From NCBI GenBank assembly GCA_036873755.1, contig JAVTVY010018798.1, positions 16,719-80,718 of the forward strand: 64,000 nucleotides of DNA, in the 5' to 3' direction. The notes beneath the pieces are model-generated. The model had not been told where the DNA came from. It did no database searches and saw only the letters and a list, made by a program, of their open reading frames with translations. This document shows positions 33,425 through 44,937 of this stretch, piece after piece; position 1 is the stretch's first letter, and each line of letters begins with the position of its first letter. The stretch comes from Hanleya hanleyi. Its lineage: Eukaryota; Mollusca; Polyplacophora; Lepidopleurida; Hanleyidae. Made by a program: the position numbers and the translations under genes.

Positions 33425-33686
33425 GACTATCACAACCTGTAACCATCTCGGTCATCTATACGCGGTAAGACTGACCCTGGGAGCGTACAAATCCATTTTC
33501 AGCCTACTTTCGACGCCTTTTAGAGGGAATTCCCCGCAATCAACGCCACGTCGTGGTCGCAAGCCAATCAGCTAAACTCTACCGACGTAACCCCAACGTA
33601 ACCAGCCATTGTAGTCATGTGCTGTCCTACTTGTTCAAAATTACAGATCTACAACACCTCTTGAATGATACAGAAGTTATTCATAT
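33425..33686. mobile_element. Foldback repeat copy, left part (interrupted)
   Basis: Left arm of the 30391-type family (CTGTAACCATCTCGGTCATC, GAATTCCCCGCAATC, ACGTAACCAGCCATT). It is interrupted after GAAGTTATTCATAT by the palindrome-array element and resumes at 35053. Confidence 0.8.
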
Positions 33687-35051
33687 GGCAAGCCAAAGTG
33701 CTTTTTATTCCGAATTTCCGATATCGGGAATTCAATTCCCGATATCGGAAATTCTAATTTCCGATATCGGAAATTGCAATTAATAGAATTTCCGATATCG
33801 GGAATTAGAATTTCCGATATCGGAAATTCAGTGACAATTTTCGATATCGGAAATAGAATTTCCCATATCGGGAATTCAATTTCCGATATCGGGAATTCAA
33901 TTTCCGATATCGGGAATTCAATTTCCGTTATCGGGAATAGAATTTCCCATATCGGAAATTGTCACCGAATTTCCGATATCGGAAATGAAAGCCTGAAAGC
34001 TTTACAAAACCTAGGGGTGCATTCCACACCTAAATCTGAATCTGAATCTGAATCTGAAACCTAAATGATGTGCGGCTAAAAACAGGCATGGGTTCGGATC
34101 TTCGACCATAAATAGATGTAAAATCTTTAACAAAAACCTTGTAAACGTATATATTTTCTAAATGGGCACACTCGTGCCATTATTTCAGGGGACTTGTGAG
34201 CTATTGAAATTGAAAAGGAAAGACGTGCAATCCTCCTTAGCCCTTCTTCAACTTTTCTGAAAAACATGAAATGATTTTCTTTTTATGTATGTTAAAGTGT
34301 TTCCCGTCCAAAGGACAATTTAATATGGCGAAAAAAATAGGGGGTCGATCTACTCGTTTTTTTGTAAAATTTTATCGCCATAGAGGAATCATGATTTTCG
34401 CTTCCAGAAAAAGTGCGGATTTTGGTCCTCCAGATATTCAATTCCGGACACGATTAACTCTGTAGTGGCGAGTGGGTGCGATCAACAAGCAATTGTTATA
34501 TCCTCGTTTGGAGAAATGGTTACGTCCAGCAGGGTGATACTATAGATATCAGTTAGTAGAAAGGTAAGAAGAATTACCTTGCTGTCAAAATCGGGCGATC
34601 TTCCTTATTATAAAATTAGGGAGGGACCACATTGTACGAAACCGTGGCAAGTGTGGAGTGCACCCTAGAGTTGCAATTCCCGATATCGGAAATTCAATGA
34701 CAATTTCCGATATCGGGAATTGCATTTCCGATATCGGGAATTGAATTTCCGATATTTCCGATATCGGGAATTCAATTTCCGATATCGGGAATTGTCTCCG
34801 AATTTCCGATATCGGAAATTGCAATTCCCGATATCGGAAATTCAATTTCCGATATCGAAAATTCTAATTTCCGATATCGGGAATTGCAATTTCCGATATC
34901 GAGAATTCAATTTTCGATATCGGAAATTGAAGGTCATGAATTTCCGATATCGGAAATTTTAATTCCGATATCGGAAATTTTAATTCCGATATCGGGAATT
35001 CAATTCCCGATATCGGAATTTCTCGAATAAAAAGCACTTTGGCTTGCCATA
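33687..35051. mobile_element. TIR element built from palindromic TTTCCGATATCGGAAA arrays
   Basis: The terminal inverted repeats are perfect over at least 24 bases: GGCAAGCCAAAGTGC... at the left, and ...GCACTTTGGCTTGCC at the right. The flanks carry TATTCATAT on both sides. The uninterrupted family copy at 11430 shows the same site once. The limits can be read as a 9-base target duplication, or as a 28-base TIR starting ATATGGC with a 4-base ATTC duplication. Inside each end is an array of self-complementary units (about 12 at 33710-33986 and about 15 at 34675-35027), with period 22-23 bases. Between the arrays lies a second element, 34011-34668. There is no coding capacity; the FPISEIEFPISEI-type ORFs on both strands simply reflect the palindromes. 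Confidence 0.9.
34011..34668. mobile_element. Nested element with CTAGGGGTGCATTCCACAC ends
   Basis: A 658-bp unit with inverted ends (CTAGGGGTGCATTCCACAC left; the reverse complement of CTAGGGTGCACTCCACAC right). It contains a (CTGAAT)n run at 34033-34056 and a conserved stretch GGGTCGATCTACTCGTTTTT, then TTTATCGCCATA. An inverted copy lies at 42453-42875 and a divergent one at 63236-63895. It may have captured or been inserted into the palindrome array. Confidence 0.8.
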
Positions 35052-35052
35052 T

Positions 35053-35245
35053 ATTCATATCTGTATCTTTTGTAAGCTCAGATAATATATGTTTTCAGAA
35101 GCTTGTAATTTATCAGATTTCTCGAGTTTGAACTCCGCCCTGATGAAGACCGAACAGCACACGGTAAAGTATCGGACATCGCTCTGCAATAATGGCGAAA
35201 CACGATTCGCAAGCCATCTTATGGATGGCGAACTGTACGCAAGTG
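35053..35245. mobile_element. Foldback repeat copy, right part
   Basis: Continuation of 33425-33686 after the palindrome element: ATCTGTATCTTTTGTAAGC, AGTATCGGACATCGCTC and CACGATTCGCAAGCCATCTT. It is in register with the copy at 11195-11640. Confidence 0.8.
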
Positions 35246-35689
35246 AGAACTTGTTGGGACGATGAAATTACACATGTTTGGCAGAGTCGTGGTCCATATT
35301 CGGTGGATTCCACTAAATTGTATATGTTAGGATAATTAATCAGGAGTTTCTATTCGCATTTTACATCGATTTCACGAGACGGGTAGACCTGCAGGACTAG
35401 TATACTCTGTCTCTTGGTCAACTCAGAGCACGCCGACGTGCTGATGAAGATATTGAGGATACCGTACCCCAGTTAAGTATTAAAGCGTGACGAACACCAT
35501 AGACGTGAGTTAGAAACAGCGCAGCGCGGCCTCCTGTTCAAACACAATAAATTTTCGTATTTATGAAGACGTATAATTTCCGAGGATTCCTTACCAGAGA
35601 AACCTTCCCTCACAAATACACTTCGCGTTAAATAAGTGACCTATCACCTCTGACATATAAATATATCGTCACCCTGTACATGTAAATTA

Positions 35690-35855
35690 TCCACATGTAC
35701 ACGCTTAAAACTGAAGTGTTGAAACTTACTCGTAAAGTGTTGAAATAACCCCTTAAGGGTGTCCACAGTGACTGCTTTTATAAATATAGTCCCTGTGGAC
35801 ACCCATAAAGGGTTATTTCAACACTTTAGTTTTAAGCGTGTACGGTACCAACATG
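35690..35855. mobile_element. Short palindromic MITE
   Basis: The left arm (TGTACACGCTTAAAACTGAA, GTGTTGAAATAACCC, GGGTGTCCACAG) mirrors the right arm (CTGTGGACACCCATAAAGGG, TTATTTCAACACTTTAGTTT, TAAGCGTGTACGG). The left arm carries an internal 20-base duplication of GTGTTGAAA. Confidence 0.8.
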
Positions 35856-35859
35856 AGAT

Positions 35860-36520
35860 AGCCCAACCAAAAACTGCCATCATGCCCTACGCTATCAATT
35901 TACCTGTGTTTAGTCAGTCTGTCCCGGGTACTCGACCGAAACTTCTACTATACAGGCCTGGATAATTAGAGTGAAATCCTACTGCTTATTTTCAGCGGTC
36001 TGTCCTCCGGGTCTATCCGTGTGTAACGGTTGGATGAGTGTAGGCCTGAGTACTGTAGATCGCCGAGGGAACTTCTGTTTTAAAGCAGTTTGAAAGGCTG
36101 TTTACTCAGTCAATCTGTTTACTCAGTACACGAGAAGAAATATGATAACTTCCAGCTTAAAACTTTCCCGAAAATTCCCCTGACACAGTAAAATTAAGTT
36201 CCGGGTTTGCCGGAAATAAATGTCCATATAATAGGTGGACTCGCACCTATTTTACGCGAATGACGTCGTGCGCGAGAGGTATCCGTGTAAAATAATAAAA
36301 CGAAAATTAGACAATTATCGGACCATTCGCAAATTCAGAAATAGATAGGCCGAATACCACAATACTGGGATATGGAGTTAGAGGTGAATGACATAAATTA
36401 TAACCACTGTTTGTGCTCACAAAACATGATCCACCATCAGGGTCAACTGCGTGTCAGATGGTGAATACACATTCGCATTACTGATCTCTGCCGGTTTTGA
36501 GAGACCGATACCCACCGGTA
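35860..36520. other. No feature recognised
   Basis: No exon or repeat structure supported, apart from a G-run near 36556. Confidence 0.3.
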
Positions 36521-37317
36521 TGACCAGTGGCGTCGGGAGATAGTTCGGACTTGTTGCGGGGGGGGGGAGCACTATCCTAGCACTTTAGGCGAGGGTCCAG
36601 CTCCGGGGTTCTAGACGGCCGTAGGAGCGTTTTGGGTGATTTCCGACAAATAAAACGCATATTTTTTTTCTCAGATATTTCAACTATTTTAATACTAGTT
36701 TGGTAAAAAAAAAAAACTGCTAACACACACACACAGAAAACTTCTGTACGTAATCCGGATATTCGATTAATATATAACTCCGTTATCATTTCCGTCAAAT
36801 AATCAACTATCCTACATCCGTTTTGCTGCAGAAGAAATCAAGGATATCACACTGCATGCATGGTCTCTTCGACATGATGTTAATTTTGGGAATGTATAAA
36901 GATGGGTTTGAAAACGATGCGTAGAACCGAAGTGCTGACCTTACAGTTTAGATCATTTGATGCATTGGTACACACAATTTGGCAAACTAAATCTTCAAGT
37001 TGGAAAAAATACTGTGAATACTGCCTGCAAACGGGAACTTGGACGATTCTCACTTATAATAGAAATCCATGCAAGCATATATTGAACTACATGCTGCATC
37101 TTGAAAACAATACCGACCGGCCTATTCCTTAAGATGCCGTCCTCTGTAGCAAAGCACTAGAAAACGATGGAATTGGATGGCATAGCTATTCATCATTAAT
37201 GATGCAAAAAAAAAAATCAGTGCTGAGGACTTACCACTGCAGCACACTAAAAAACACATATATCCCCAAAAGTAAAAGACAAATTGAAAACTATATACAT
37301 ACAATTCTATCAAGCTA

Positions 37318-37405
37318 AACTACGCGAGTCCAAAAAATTACTTCACTACAAACAAATAGAACAAACATATTCTATATCACCTTATTTAAACTATATAAAA
37401 GATAG
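37318..37405 (+). pseudogene. LINE (L1/Tx1-type) C-terminal fragment, part 1
   Basis: Reads LRESKKLLHYKQIEQTYS then ISPYLNYIKDSA, the stretch preceding the C-terminal zinc-knuckle region in L1/Tx1-like LINEs of marine animals. The coding is interrupted by the array element starting at about 37418 and resumes at 38461. Confidence 0.55.
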
Positions 37406-37417
37406 TGCCACGGCACT

Positions 37418-38464
37418 GTAGCTCATCTGGCTGTAACTGGAGAAAGTAGCTGTAAGAATTTTTACTAAAGAACTGCAATAGATGAGTTTCTAACTTGTGT
37501 TGTCCTCCCCGGAACACTAAATGATCCATGCAGTAATTTCCTGAGATTTCATGATAACAAAGTTTCATGGCAAATTCAAGCTGCGGCCATATTGGATTTT
37601 CGAAATGGACCAAAAAAGTTATCTTGCACAACTGGACCACAAGGGGAAACTCAAGATGACCACCTGGTGGCCATATTGGATTTTCAAATCGGACCAGGCA
37701 AGATACTTTGCAAAACTAGACCCCAAGGGGAACCTGTGTATCAAATTTGAGAAAGATCAATGCAGTAGTTCCTGAGAAATTGCGATAAAGTTTCATGGGG
37801 AAATCCAAGATGGTCGCCTGGTGGCCATATTGGATTTTCGAATCAAATCACAAAAGGTATCTTGCACAACTAGACCCCAAGGGGAACCTGTGTACCAAAT
37901 TTGAGAAGATCCACGCAGTACTTCCTGAGAAATCACGATAAAGTTTCATAGAGAAATCCAAGATGGCCGCCTGGTGGCCGTATTGGATTTTCGAATCAGA
38001 GCAGAAAAGATATCTTGCACAACTAGACCCCAAGGGGAACCTGTGTACCAAATTTGAGAAAGATCCATGCAGTACTTCCTCAGAAATCACAATAACAAAG
38101 TTTCATAAGGAAATCCAAGATGGCCGCCTGGTGGCCATATTGGATTTTCGAATCGAAGCAGAAAAGGTATCTTGCACAACTAGACTCCAAGGGAAACCTG
38201 TGTACCAAACTTGAGGAAGATCCATGCAGCGGTTCCTGAGAAATCGCGATAACAAAGTTTCATAAGGAAATCCAAGATGGCCGCCTGGTGGCCATATTAG
38301 ATTTTCGCATCGGACCAAAAAAGGTATCTTGTACAACTAGACTCCAAGGGGAACCTGTGTACCAAATTTGAGAAAGATCCATCCAACACTTCCTGAGAAA
38401 TCACGATAACAATATATCATGAGGAAATCCAAGATGGCCGCCTTCGGCCCAGATGAGCTAAAAA
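37418..38464 (-). repeat. 156-bp satellite array, about 6 units, TIR-bounded
   Basis: The units are the reverse complement of those at 56930-58850 (TTTCATGGGGAAATCCAAGA, TGGCCGCCTGGTGGCC, CAACTAGACCCCAAGG, GGAACCTGTGTACCAAATTT, GAGAAATCGCGATAAC). The outer limits are TAGCTCATCTGG on the left and CCAGATGAGCTA on the right, a perfect 12-base inverted pair. It inserted into a LINE coding region. Confidence 0.85.
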
Positions 38465-38790
38465 TCGAAACTTATGGGCAATCACTAACTAAACTTAGGA
38501 TCTGCGCACATCGGCTCGACGTAGAAACCGACAGATATAGGAAAATAGACCGGAAGAAATGATTTTGTAAACGGTGTGACAAAACAAACAAGATCGTTGA
38601 AGACGAGTATCATCTTGTTTGTATATGCCCGAGTGGTAAAAAACTTCGAAACATTCTATATAACATCATGAACAAATCCTGCCACCTATTCGGGCAACTA
38701 ACTGACCTCGAAAAATTCTATTTCCTGATTAACCCACCAGCAATAGGGCAGTTTATACACGAAATGCTTTTGGAGAGATCATCACAGCTC
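38461..38790 (+). pseudogene. LINE C-terminal zinc-knuckle fragment, part 2
   Basis: Reads KIETYGQSLTKLRICAHRLD, VETDRYRKIDRK, then after one in-frame stop FCKRCDKTNKIVEDEYHLVC and PSGKKLRNILYNIMNKS. L-R-I-x-A-H-x-L-x-x-E-x-x-R-Y and C-x2-C-x(n)-E-D-E-Y-H-x4-C are hallmarks of the C-terminal region of L1/Tx1-like LINEs. Broken by a stop codon and by the satellite insertion. Confidence 0.7.
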
Positions 38791-38879
38791 GCAAACAGCA
38801 AACATACTTGTGCCCCCCTGGTTTTCATCGGGGGGGCTTCCGACGCCCCTGATGACCGATACCCAAAGGTATGACCGAT

Positions 38880-41800
38880 ACTCAATTTTAAATTTTCGTT
38901 TTTCGTTTCTCAAAATTAAAAATTTAAAGGAGATGGTATTGTAAGGCGGGATTTTTGCCCACAGCCAGCCGACTCATAGGAATGTACATTTCTTCTCTCC
39001 ATCTGTCAATCACAATGCAATGTACAACTTGTCGTCGGCGGCAACTGTCAATCAACGGACTGAATGTTACGGTGAACCATGATAGCTTCACATATGTTCG
39101 GTACCAAGACGTTATTATTTCACCACGTTGCAGTCGATTTTACATGCACACATTGGAGAATAAATACACAATTTAGGCGAATATATTGCCGTTGTAACAG
39201 GTAGAGACTGATCGTTCGATTTCAACGTTTGACTGGCCCGTAATGTCCACACGGTATCGTGCCATCGGTAAACAAAATTTATTTTACTTTTAATTGATTC
39301 ATAACGATAGCCTAAAATCTTATTTCAGATATACTGAATGCATTTTTTTTTTTACAAAAAGAAAGATTGAAATAACTTGTCGATGTCACACATGTTGACC
39401 TCCTGGGATTCGAATTCGGTAAAATAAAATTTCGAGGCGCTTGTGATCCAACGTGCGTATCCACACCACGACATACGAACAACTGTAACAGGCTATTTTG
39501 TCACTTTAATCTACTTACGAAAACTTCAAACGTTATGAATCATAACTTTTCATTTTTTAGTATGAAGGACTCCTTGGACCAAAACGATCTTTCAGCAGTG
39601 GGAATATAATGTTAGCACACAACACCAGGTTAAATGGCGTTCTGGTCCAAGGGATCCTTCGCGTCTAAATACGTATCTGAAGGACTCGATTTAGACTCTT
39701 TTTGTACGAAATAGCACAAGCTGTGGATTTCAGTATCATGTGATAACTATAATCAATACGCAATCACACTAAAACTTTCACATATTGTGTACTTATATTT
39801 TCTCTTGCCGTTACATTTAAACCTAAGTATTTTTAGGACATTTTATTTTTTCGATTTCAACCGCACCACGTATAGGCCAAATTCCCGCCTTATCGTTCCA
39901 TCACCTTTGACCGTCAATTATGAGTTTTCGTTTTGAAAATATTGAAAATTGCATCAACTTGTCCGTTTCTTTATTTTAACTTTTGATATATCATGTTCAA
40001 TGCGCAAGCACGGTATTCATTTACCTTCCCCGCGGTTTCATGTTATACGATATTGATATTCTTGACACAGTAATGGCGGGTGTTTCAGACTTGAGTTGCC
40101 ATCTTATACGAATAGTATATAAGGCTTAAATCGCCTCGTATTCGAAGTGGAAGAATCGAGGTGGATAGGAAATGTGGGTTGTATGAACTTTGAGCTTGAT
40201 GCCCCTGGTCCTCGGACCATGAGATGACTGCCGGCCGCGTGATTGGTGTGGTGGATGTAAAACGAGAAGTTTCCGGGAAAATGCGTAAACACGGACTTGA
40301 CACCCAAATATGAGCCCCACCCGGTCAAATGGGTCTAGATGGGTTATACATTATGCAGATATAGCGTGGAAGGCCTCGTCTTGAACCCTCGGTATTTGGA
40401 CTATGATGGGGATGGTTTGGATCGGAAATGGTGCGTCATGGTGCGCATGTGCAGCAGGGTTTTTTTATACAGTTTTTCATCGATCGTGGTATTCCCGATG
40501 AAAACGAATTTGAATTGACTTTTTGCGATTTTTTCAAAATAGAGTTTTGAGCTAGAAATTCAGTTTTCTGAGTTTTCGGGGAGTGCGTGCCGTATGCGCG
40601 GAAAAAATTGAGTTTTTTTTTCGTACAAAATTGAGTTGATGTAAGACAGGGGCGAACGAAAATGCCCCGATCACGGGAAAGTTATCGCGACCAAAAGTTT
40701 ACAATACAAGGTTGTTGTTGTTGTTGTTCGTGTCACCTCCTTCTCTGTGCCAATGAATGTCTGTATGAGGGCCCACTCTTCATGTCATCTCTGCCACTTC
40801 CCGGGTTTCCGTATGTCTGTTTAGCTGCAGACACCGTGTCTCGTCATGGGATATCCAGTGAAAATGAAACACGCTCAAGAAGCTCTTGCTGAGATTATTT
40901 CCCGCGTTTTTGACTGCAGCGCCCCTACAATGTCATATGACAAGGGAGGAATTATTCAGTGTCGAGTTCCGCCAGATATCTGTGGCATTGAACTGCAAGT
41001 TTTTCGATGAAGGGTTCCCGACAATTTCAGCGCCATGTCCTTTACCTCAACACGTGGGAAACGCTTGCCGAACGTAAGCGAGAAAATCTCAACACGAACA
41101 CATATGAAAAATATATTTGTCATACTCTGAAAAATTTTCAACTTCTTTGATCTGTTGGAACTCTGTTTGAACGCGTATAATACCTGCCTCACGTCGAAGT
41201 GAGGAGCCTGTGTTTTGTGGCGAAAACATGCAACATGCAACCTCTGCCCTTGTTACGGTAAATTGAGAATTTATCGTTTAGACTCAAAACTAACGAATAA
41301 ATTATTGTAATACAGGAATGCTTGGGAGGAATTTCTGTTGAAATCGTTCATCATGCTTTATTTCTGCCGCGAAATTAACTGAGATGAGATCATGAGACGT
41401 GATCGCAGAGCTCCCCTCACCATTCAACGGAGGTCGTTGAATGATAACAATGACCTTGGCTTAGGGGTAAAATAATAAAAAATAAAAATAAAACAAGAGC
41501 AAGTTGTTTTCTCAGCAAATATGGGGGTATTTATGTCTTGTTTGTTACATAATTTGTTTTTTACCTGTCTCCACCAAGCTTGACAGTTTCAACACTTTCG
41601 CCAATTTAATACAAGAATTTTTTACATTCTACGATTAAAACAAAATAAAACTTGAGTTTTGTCCTTTTTTAGCTGAAAAAGGTAAAAAAATTAGTTTTAT
41701 CATTTTTTTTTTATGAAAAAGGCAAAAAAATTGAGTTTAGTGACATGAATATGGGGGAAAAATGCGTTTTACAATGTTTAAAACCGAGTAGATGAAAAAA
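38880..41800. other. No gene recognised
   Basis: Contains a short (TTG)n run at 40710-40727, T-rich tracts at 40440-40640 and 41640-41740, and fragments resembling the degenerate repeat near 40100-40460. No exon with supported splice sites was found. Confidence 0.4.
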
Positions 41801-43045
41801 TTTTGTCTAAAAAAAACCTGGTGCAGTCGAGAAGCAGTAGCCAAAGAGGGCAGTGTAGGTGTGTTTAGGCGGTTTATGAACAATCCCGAGTCCAAATATG
41901 CCGTGCAAGATGTCATATTCAAGCGACGTCGAAGTCGGGCACGTGACTGACGATTGGATGCAAAACTGGGACTTTTCCGGAGAAAAATTCCGGGAAAACG
42001 GGATCTCGGGACCGTTGGTTGATTTTCACTGGGAAGTCATCGTGCGAATACGTACTCGTCAGGAAGACCTGGGTTGAACTTTTTGAGCAACAGGTGGTCC
42101 ATATGGGCCATGCATGGTCCCGATTTAAAGCTCTCGTAGTGTAGATAACTATGTTTGGGTGATTTCCACTGTAAGAGAAGCCATTATGAGAATGTGCAGT
42201 GAAGGATGAGATAAAGAGGGCATTTGGGGGTGCGCAGAGGCGTGTTTGGGCAATCTACGGACCATCCTTCCTCTGAATGGGCCGTTCAGGTTGTCATATG
42301 TGGAGTTCACTACGACTGGGATGGTTTGGACTGGGAATGATGTCATGGTGCCCATGCACAGCCGAAGAGAAGTAGAGAAAGAGGGCATTCTGAGCTATTC
42401 GTGGTTCAAATGGGCCATACAGGGTGCCATCTTAAAGCTCCCGGCATATATACTAAGGATGCACTCCACACTTGCCACGGTTTCGCACAAAGTGGCCCCT
42501 CCCTAATTTCATAATAAGGAAGGTCGCCCGTCTTTGACAACATGGTAATTTTTCCTGCCTTTTTACTAACTAATATCTATAGTATCAACCTGCTAGACGC
42601 AACCATTTCTCCAAACAAGGATATAAAAATTGCTTGTCGATCGCACCTATGCGCCAGTTGATCGTGTCCGGAAATGAATATCTGGTATGCCAAAATTCGC
42701 ACTTTTTCGGGAAGCGAAAATGTTGATTCCTTTATGGCGATAAAATTTTACAAAAAACGAGTAGATCGACCACCTGTTTTTTTTATGCCATTTTAAATTG
42801 CCCGTTGGACGGGAAATATTTTAACATGCATAACCCATGCCTGCCTTTAGCCGCACATCATTTAGATGTGAAAGACTGGCGTGATATTGAATGGATGTGA
42901 TAACATATCCGATGCGCTGTTGAGAAGTAGGAGAGAAACATGGCATTTTGAGGCTGCTCAGGGTGTGCTTGAGCAACCTTGAGGTAATTCCGGGTTCAAA
43001 TATGGTATACAGGGCGTCTTCATGAAGCTCTCGGCGTCTAAACTA
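41800..43045. repeat. Degenerate repeat region with nested-element copy
   Basis: Imperfect units with AGAAGTAGAGAAAGAGGGCAT, GTGCGCAGAGGCGTGTTTGG and GGTTCAAATGGGCCATACAG, related to 3400-4250. They are interrupted by the nested-family copy at 42453-42875 and end in a G-run at 43057-43069. Confidence 0.5.
42453..42875. mobile_element. Inverted, truncated copy of the 34011 element
   Basis: Reverse complement of 34070-34668. It starts CTAAGGATGCACTCCACAC, then TTGCCACGGTTTCG, CCCTCCCTAATTTCATAATA and ACGAGTAGATCGACC. It stops before the other terminal repeat, near GCCGCACATCATTTAGATG. Confidence 0.85.
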
Positions 43046-43133
43046 CGACTCGGGTGGGGGGGGGGGGGGAGCATTAACTTTGGAAGTGATGCCATGGAGC
43101 ATGGTGGCGGCCCTGGAACCTTTAACTTCAGGC

Positions 43134-43262
43134 GACATGACGTCACTTTCATCGATGACGTCACTTCCGATGATGATGTCACTTCTGCAATATCGTTGCT
43201 TTCGAGGATGACGTCACTTCCGGCAATATCGTTGCTTTCGATTGTGACGTCACACCCAGTGA
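43134..43262. promoter_or_regulatory. Cluster of CRE-like TGACGTCA sites
   Basis: Four TGACGTCA or TGACGTCAC words plus one TGATGTCAC lie within about 125 bases (near 43138, 43155, 43173, 43209 and 43244), several followed by TTCC. TGACGTCA is the CREB/ATF site. They are arranged as short imperfect tandem repeats with GCAATATCGTTGCTTTCGA between. A CACGTG-type word and a GC-richer stretch follow at 43380-43420. Whether this is a promoter or a chance array inside a repeat is open; a weaker version is at 50455-50620. Confidence 0.35.
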
Positions 43263-43269
43263 TGACGCC

Positions 43270-44860
43270 CCATACAAGCTATACGTACCGGTAGTCTGGA
43301 TACCTAACCCACATTACGCTACGCCATCCTTCGCTGCATATAGGGTTAGGCCTTGGCCGGCATTTTGTTGACGCGACCTTGACCCCTTGAGCCGAATCAC
43401 GTGACCTGCGAAGACGCAGAAGTTGTCAACATTGCAACAGCAGGTTGGTGTCTTTTATGTCAGTTTTTACTATTTCAGTTTGTGGTTTCTGCTTGAACAT
43501 GAACATATTTATAGAGTATGGGTGCCAATGACTGGTTAACTCGTACAAAATAGGACAGGGGCTGATGTATTTGTAAAAATATTGACAACTTTGTGCGATG
43601 AGTGTGTCCCGTCTTGGCGCCATTGTGAAGCAAGTTTGGCACGAAATGCTGTAAAATAGTGGGTAAATAATGTTTTCAAAAACAGATTATCCGACGACTC
43701 AGAATTAGCTCAACTTGGGTGTTTATAAAGTACATATCCCTGCTTGTTTTGAGACCTTCCATTTGTTGTTGCATTCAGTAGTTCAAGTTGAGCACCAATT
43801 TAAAGGCAAAGGGTGCGGTGACTGAATTGGTGTGTTTTACAGGTTACAGTCTCGCACGTGTTGATATTCACATTGTCAGTCGTCATTCTGTTAAAATATT
43901 TCACCCAAAATCGGATTGCAACCGTTTATATATTATATTATTCATATTCATATATTTTTTACTGCCTATTTAGGGCCTATTATATATTCAGTAAATTAAA
44001 ATTATATCAACAATTAGCTCCCATTACTCCAGCCCCCTCCTTCCCTCCCCCCCCCCCCTCCACACACAAATTTCAATATTTTGATTTTATTTCAGGGTTT
44101 TGTGATTCACATATTAATCTGTGAAGAAATTAAATTATTTCATTTAAATTTACAGTGACTTGTGATGCCGATTTGTTTGAGGCAACGCCACAGTCCAACT
44201 TTTTGATGATCGAATCGGCTTATTAAGGTGAAGTAACAAAAGATGAATGTTTTTAATTACCATATCTAATAATTCTAATGAGGAAGTCTAAAATCACCTA
44301 GTTTTCCAGAGATCTAATTTCTTTGTTTCAAATGAGGCCTCTCTGTGCGCAATATATACAAACACAAATATACAAATATGTATTAGTTTTATGATCTGAA
44401 CTTGTCTCAGGTATTGGCAATGATGAATTCTTTGGGCTTTGATAGATGATATCAAGATATATGATTTTGCAGACTAAGTTTACCTTGGATAAAAATTCAG
44501 CGATACTGTATACGGAATATGTAAATTAGTTCAATGGCTATAAAAAAAAAAAAAATGTGCTTGTTAAAGTTTGAGGCCATGATTTCCCATTATACATGTA
44601 TAAACAGAATCAAGCTGATCCAATTACTTTTTAAGATCACATCAACTAAGAATGGTAGTTTTGCTGTGTGGAAAATGATACATGTACTACATTTTGATAC
44701 TGAACTGTTTCTCGTGTAATAAACTTTCATTCTACACATCATATCGCCATGTGCAATATGAAAGGTATTTTATAAACATTATGTCATTAGCGCAAACAAA
44801 TCAAAATTGAACCTGTCCTTTAATACACAAATCATGTGTACTCTTGCTCTCATGTTGCAG
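43270..44860. other. Putative intron, no feature recognised
   Basis: AT-rich sequence with a C-run at 44046-44058 and an A-run near 44541. Nothing else recognisable. It precedes the exon at 44861. Confidence 0.35.
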
Positions 44861-44937
44861 AACCTAAAACCACCATTGAGTTTGGAGGGAAAGTTCAAAC
44901 CTGAACACTGGCTGTCATATATGTGGAGGAGTTGAAA
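44861..44937 (+). CDS. Small gene, last coding exon
   Basis: The acceptor CTTGCTCTCATGTTGCAG is good and the donor GAAA/GTAAGA is consensus. It reads NLKPPLSLEGKFKPEH then WLSYMWRS and a TGA at 44933-44935. In phase 0 it continues from the exon at 26590-26641. The stop lies two bases before the exon end, so the final exon would be untranslated and the transcript should not trigger decay. The full model is about 69 residues, with no recognised family and no membrane segment. Confidence 0.4.

Larger units (their letters stand above)
36526..38855. mobile_element. Composite bounded by CAGTGGCGTCGG-type inverted ends
   Basis: The left end CAGTGGCGTCGGGAG and the right end CTTCCGACGCCCCTG are reverse complements with two or three mismatches. 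CAGTGGCG starts are common in hAT-type elements. Both flanks carry a similar block, GACCGATACCC then GGTATGACC, but no clean 8-base duplication. Inside are LINE remains (about 37318-37400 and 38461-38790) split by a satellite array. Confidence 0.45.

Noticed and set aside
33718..34064. FPISEI/ISDIGNS-type peptide repeats as a protein-coding gene
   Set aside because: The same peptide appears on both strands because the DNA units are palindromic. Frames break between units.
33710..35027. Regularly spaced palindromes read as a CRISPR array
   Set aside because: The spacers are only 2-11 bases and not unique, the genome is eukaryotic, and the arrays lie inside a transposon-like unit with terminal inverted repeats.
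40085..40330. Three overlapping minus-strand ORFs as a gene
   Set aside because: Three alternative frames are open over the same bases, with no recognisable protein pattern and degenerate repeat words around them.
42958..43294. Overlapping ORFs in the G-rich and CRE region as coding
   Set aside because: They arise from a G-run and short tandem repeats. There is no motif and no splice support.
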